Position numbers and translations under genes: made by a program. From Jatrophihabitans sp. (GTDB lineage Bacteria > Actinomycetota > Actinomycetes > Mycobacteriales > Jatrophihabitantaceae): a stretch of 6,027 nucleotides of DNA. Each line of letters starts with the position of its first letter. Within the stretch, counting starts at the first letter, position 1. The stretch is taken from positions 1 through 6,027 of the forward strand of contig SCQZ01000124.1 of the NCBI GenBank assembly GCA_004299665.1, read 5' to 3'. The notes below the pieces were generated by a model. The model made no database searches, was not told where the DNA came from, and worked only from the letters and a program-made list of their open reading frames with translations. Shown here piece by piece: positions 5,414-6,027 of this stretch.

Positions 5414-5862
5414 CAGGTCGACGCGGCGCGCCGGCGCGCCTGCTCGAGCGCCTGCTTGCGTGCCTCGCCGGCGGCGGCGTCGGCGGCGGTGACCCTGACG
5501 AAGATCTTGCTGTCGACCTCGGCCAGCGGGTAGGTGGTGATCGGCTTCGTCGCGGGCGGGTAGATCGCCTCGCCGGTGTCGAGGTCGAAGATGCTCCCGT
5601 GGCAGGAGCAGCCGATCCCGTCCTCCACGACCTTGCCCGCCGACAGCAGGCAGGCCATGTGGGTGCAGATGTTCGAGACCGCGTATGCCGTGCCGTGGTT
5701 GCGGGCCAGGCACAGCTCCAGACCACGGGGGAAGAAACGTCGCACGTAGCCGTCCGGCAGTTGGCCGGACCGGCAGACGTAGACGTAGTCCTGGTCCAGC
5801 CCGTGGTCGGCGGCCGTCGGATCGGTCTCGAGTGCCGTCGAGTGCTGATCGGGTGCGTTCAT
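5413..5862 (-). CDS. Small soluble Rieske [2Fe-2S] protein
   Basis: 149-aa protein with one Rieske domain at about residues 25-125. The cluster ligands are Cys66/His68 (CTH) and Cys85/His88 (CSCH), separated by 16 residues, a standard spacing. It would carry electrons to an oxygenase or similar acceptor. It also has Cys71 (CTHMAC) and Cys87 (CSCH), the positions of the disulfide in bc1-type Rieske proteins, and the CHGS serine (Ser90). Oxygenase ferredoxins normally lack these. There is no transmembrane helix or Tat signal, so it is cytoplasmic. A charged, Ala/Arg/Gln-rich C-terminal tail (about residues 126-149) follows the domain. The ATG at 5862 overlaps the aldehyde dehydrogenase stop (ATGA, 4 nt), and its stop overlaps the GGT-family start. 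No oxygenase or reductase partner lies in the window; they may be upstream beyond the right edge. Confidence 0.88.
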   Translation of the reverse strand: MNAPDQHSTALETDPTAADHGLDQDYVYVCRSGQLPDGYVRRFFPRGLELCLARNHGTAYAVSNICTHMACLLSAGKVVEDGIGCSCHGSIFDLDTGEAIYPPATKPITTYPLAEVDSKIFVRVTAADAAAGEARKQALEQARRRAAST

Positions 5863-5864
5863 GG
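5851..5864. repeat. 14-bp direct repeat at the Rieske start codon (second copy 5964-5977)
   Basis: GGGTGCGTTCATGG occurs exactly at 5851-5864 and 5964-5977. On the minus strand both encode Met-Asn-Ala-Pro, but in different frames: once as the Rieske N-terminus and once inside the aldehyde dehydrogenase. It may be coincidence. Confidence 0.5.
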
Positions 5865-6027
5865 GCTCAGGTAGACGGTCTTGTCCAGCGTGTAGAAGTG
5901 CATCATCGTGTCCCCTGCCTGCTCCTTGTACGTCTGGGTGCTCGAGTTCTTCATGCCGCCGAAGGGTGCGTTCATGGCGACGCCGGTGGTCGCGCCGTTG
6001 ATCTTCACCACTCCGCTCCCGACGCGG
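5859..6027 (-). CDS. Aldehyde dehydrogenase, C-terminal fragment (5' part off window)
   Basis: Only the last 55 codons and the stop are present. They show the conserved NAD(P)+-dependent aldehyde dehydrogenase C-terminus: VVKINGATTGVAMNAPFGG with K, then a Tyr-Lys-Glu-Gln stretch, then HFYTLDKTVYL. The APFGGxK motif is intact, but the usual following SG is SS. The ending resembles the subgroup containing alpha-ketoglutaric semialdehyde and related semialdehyde dehydrogenases; this is a weak inference because the catalytic Cys and Glu lie outside the window. It is the most upstream visible gene of the coupled cassette and would oxidise an aldehyde intermediate to its acid. Confidence 0.85.
   Translation of the reverse strand, partial: RVGSGVVKINGATTGVAMNAPFGGMKNSSTQTYKEQAGDTMMHFYTLDKTVYLSP

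Noticed and set aside
3714..5726. Minus-strand open frame of 670 codons
   Set aside because: Out-of-frame shadow of the GGT-family and Rieske genes; the translation is Arg/Gly/Pro-rich without motifs, whereas the true frames show complete family signatures.
1..6027. CRISPR array, tRNA/rRNA, insertion sequence or phage genes
   Set aside because: No regularly spaced repeats, RNA-gene signatures, transposase-like frames or terminal inverted repeats were seen; coding density and codon use are uniform across the window.

Overview
This window is high-GC DNA with strongly G/C-biased third codon positions, GTG starts beside ATG starts, and long spurious antisense frames. That profile fits an actinomycete; the genus cannot be told from the sequence. 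It carries six protein-coding genes, two of them cut by the window edges.

Layout from left to right: (1) the N-terminal part of a lipoprotein substrate-binding protein of a branched-chain-amino-acid-type ABC transporter (minus strand, runs off base 1). (2) A 251-bp non-coding region with a strong hairpin, a tandem GTGCAC element and a terminator-like stem. (3) A 577-aa PucR-family transcriptional regulator (minus strand). (4) A 121-bp divergent intergenic region crowded with dyads. (5) A 149-aa GlcG/HbpS-like (DUF336) protein on the plus strand. (6) A minus-strand cassette, read from right to left: the C-terminus of an aldehyde dehydrogenase, a small Rieske [2Fe-2S] protein, a gamma-glutamyltransferase-family Ntn hydrolase and a RidA/YjgF-like protein. 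The cassette converges on the DUF336 gene with only 10 bp between stop codons.

All three junctions inside the cassette overlap (ATGA 4 nt, TGATG 1 nt, GTG...TGA 8 nt), so the four genes are very probably co-transcribed and translationally coupled. The gene content (aldehyde oxidation, an electron-transfer protein, a cytosolic amide or gamma-glutamyl hydrolase, a RidA-type enamine/imine-processing protein, a PucR regulator and an uptake lipoprotein) suggests a catabolic locus for a nitrogen-containing compound, possibly an amine, amide or purine-derived product. The substrate is inference.

The points most worth following up are: the unassigned pathway of the coupled cassette; a GGT-family enzyme with its catalytic Thr but no export signal and no obvious substrate-carboxylate Arg; a soluble Rieske protein with the extra cysteine pair and Ser of high-potential bc1-type clusters; and two 9-bp words (GACATAACC and CCACGTGCA) found together in both intergenic regions, which may mark one shared regulator.
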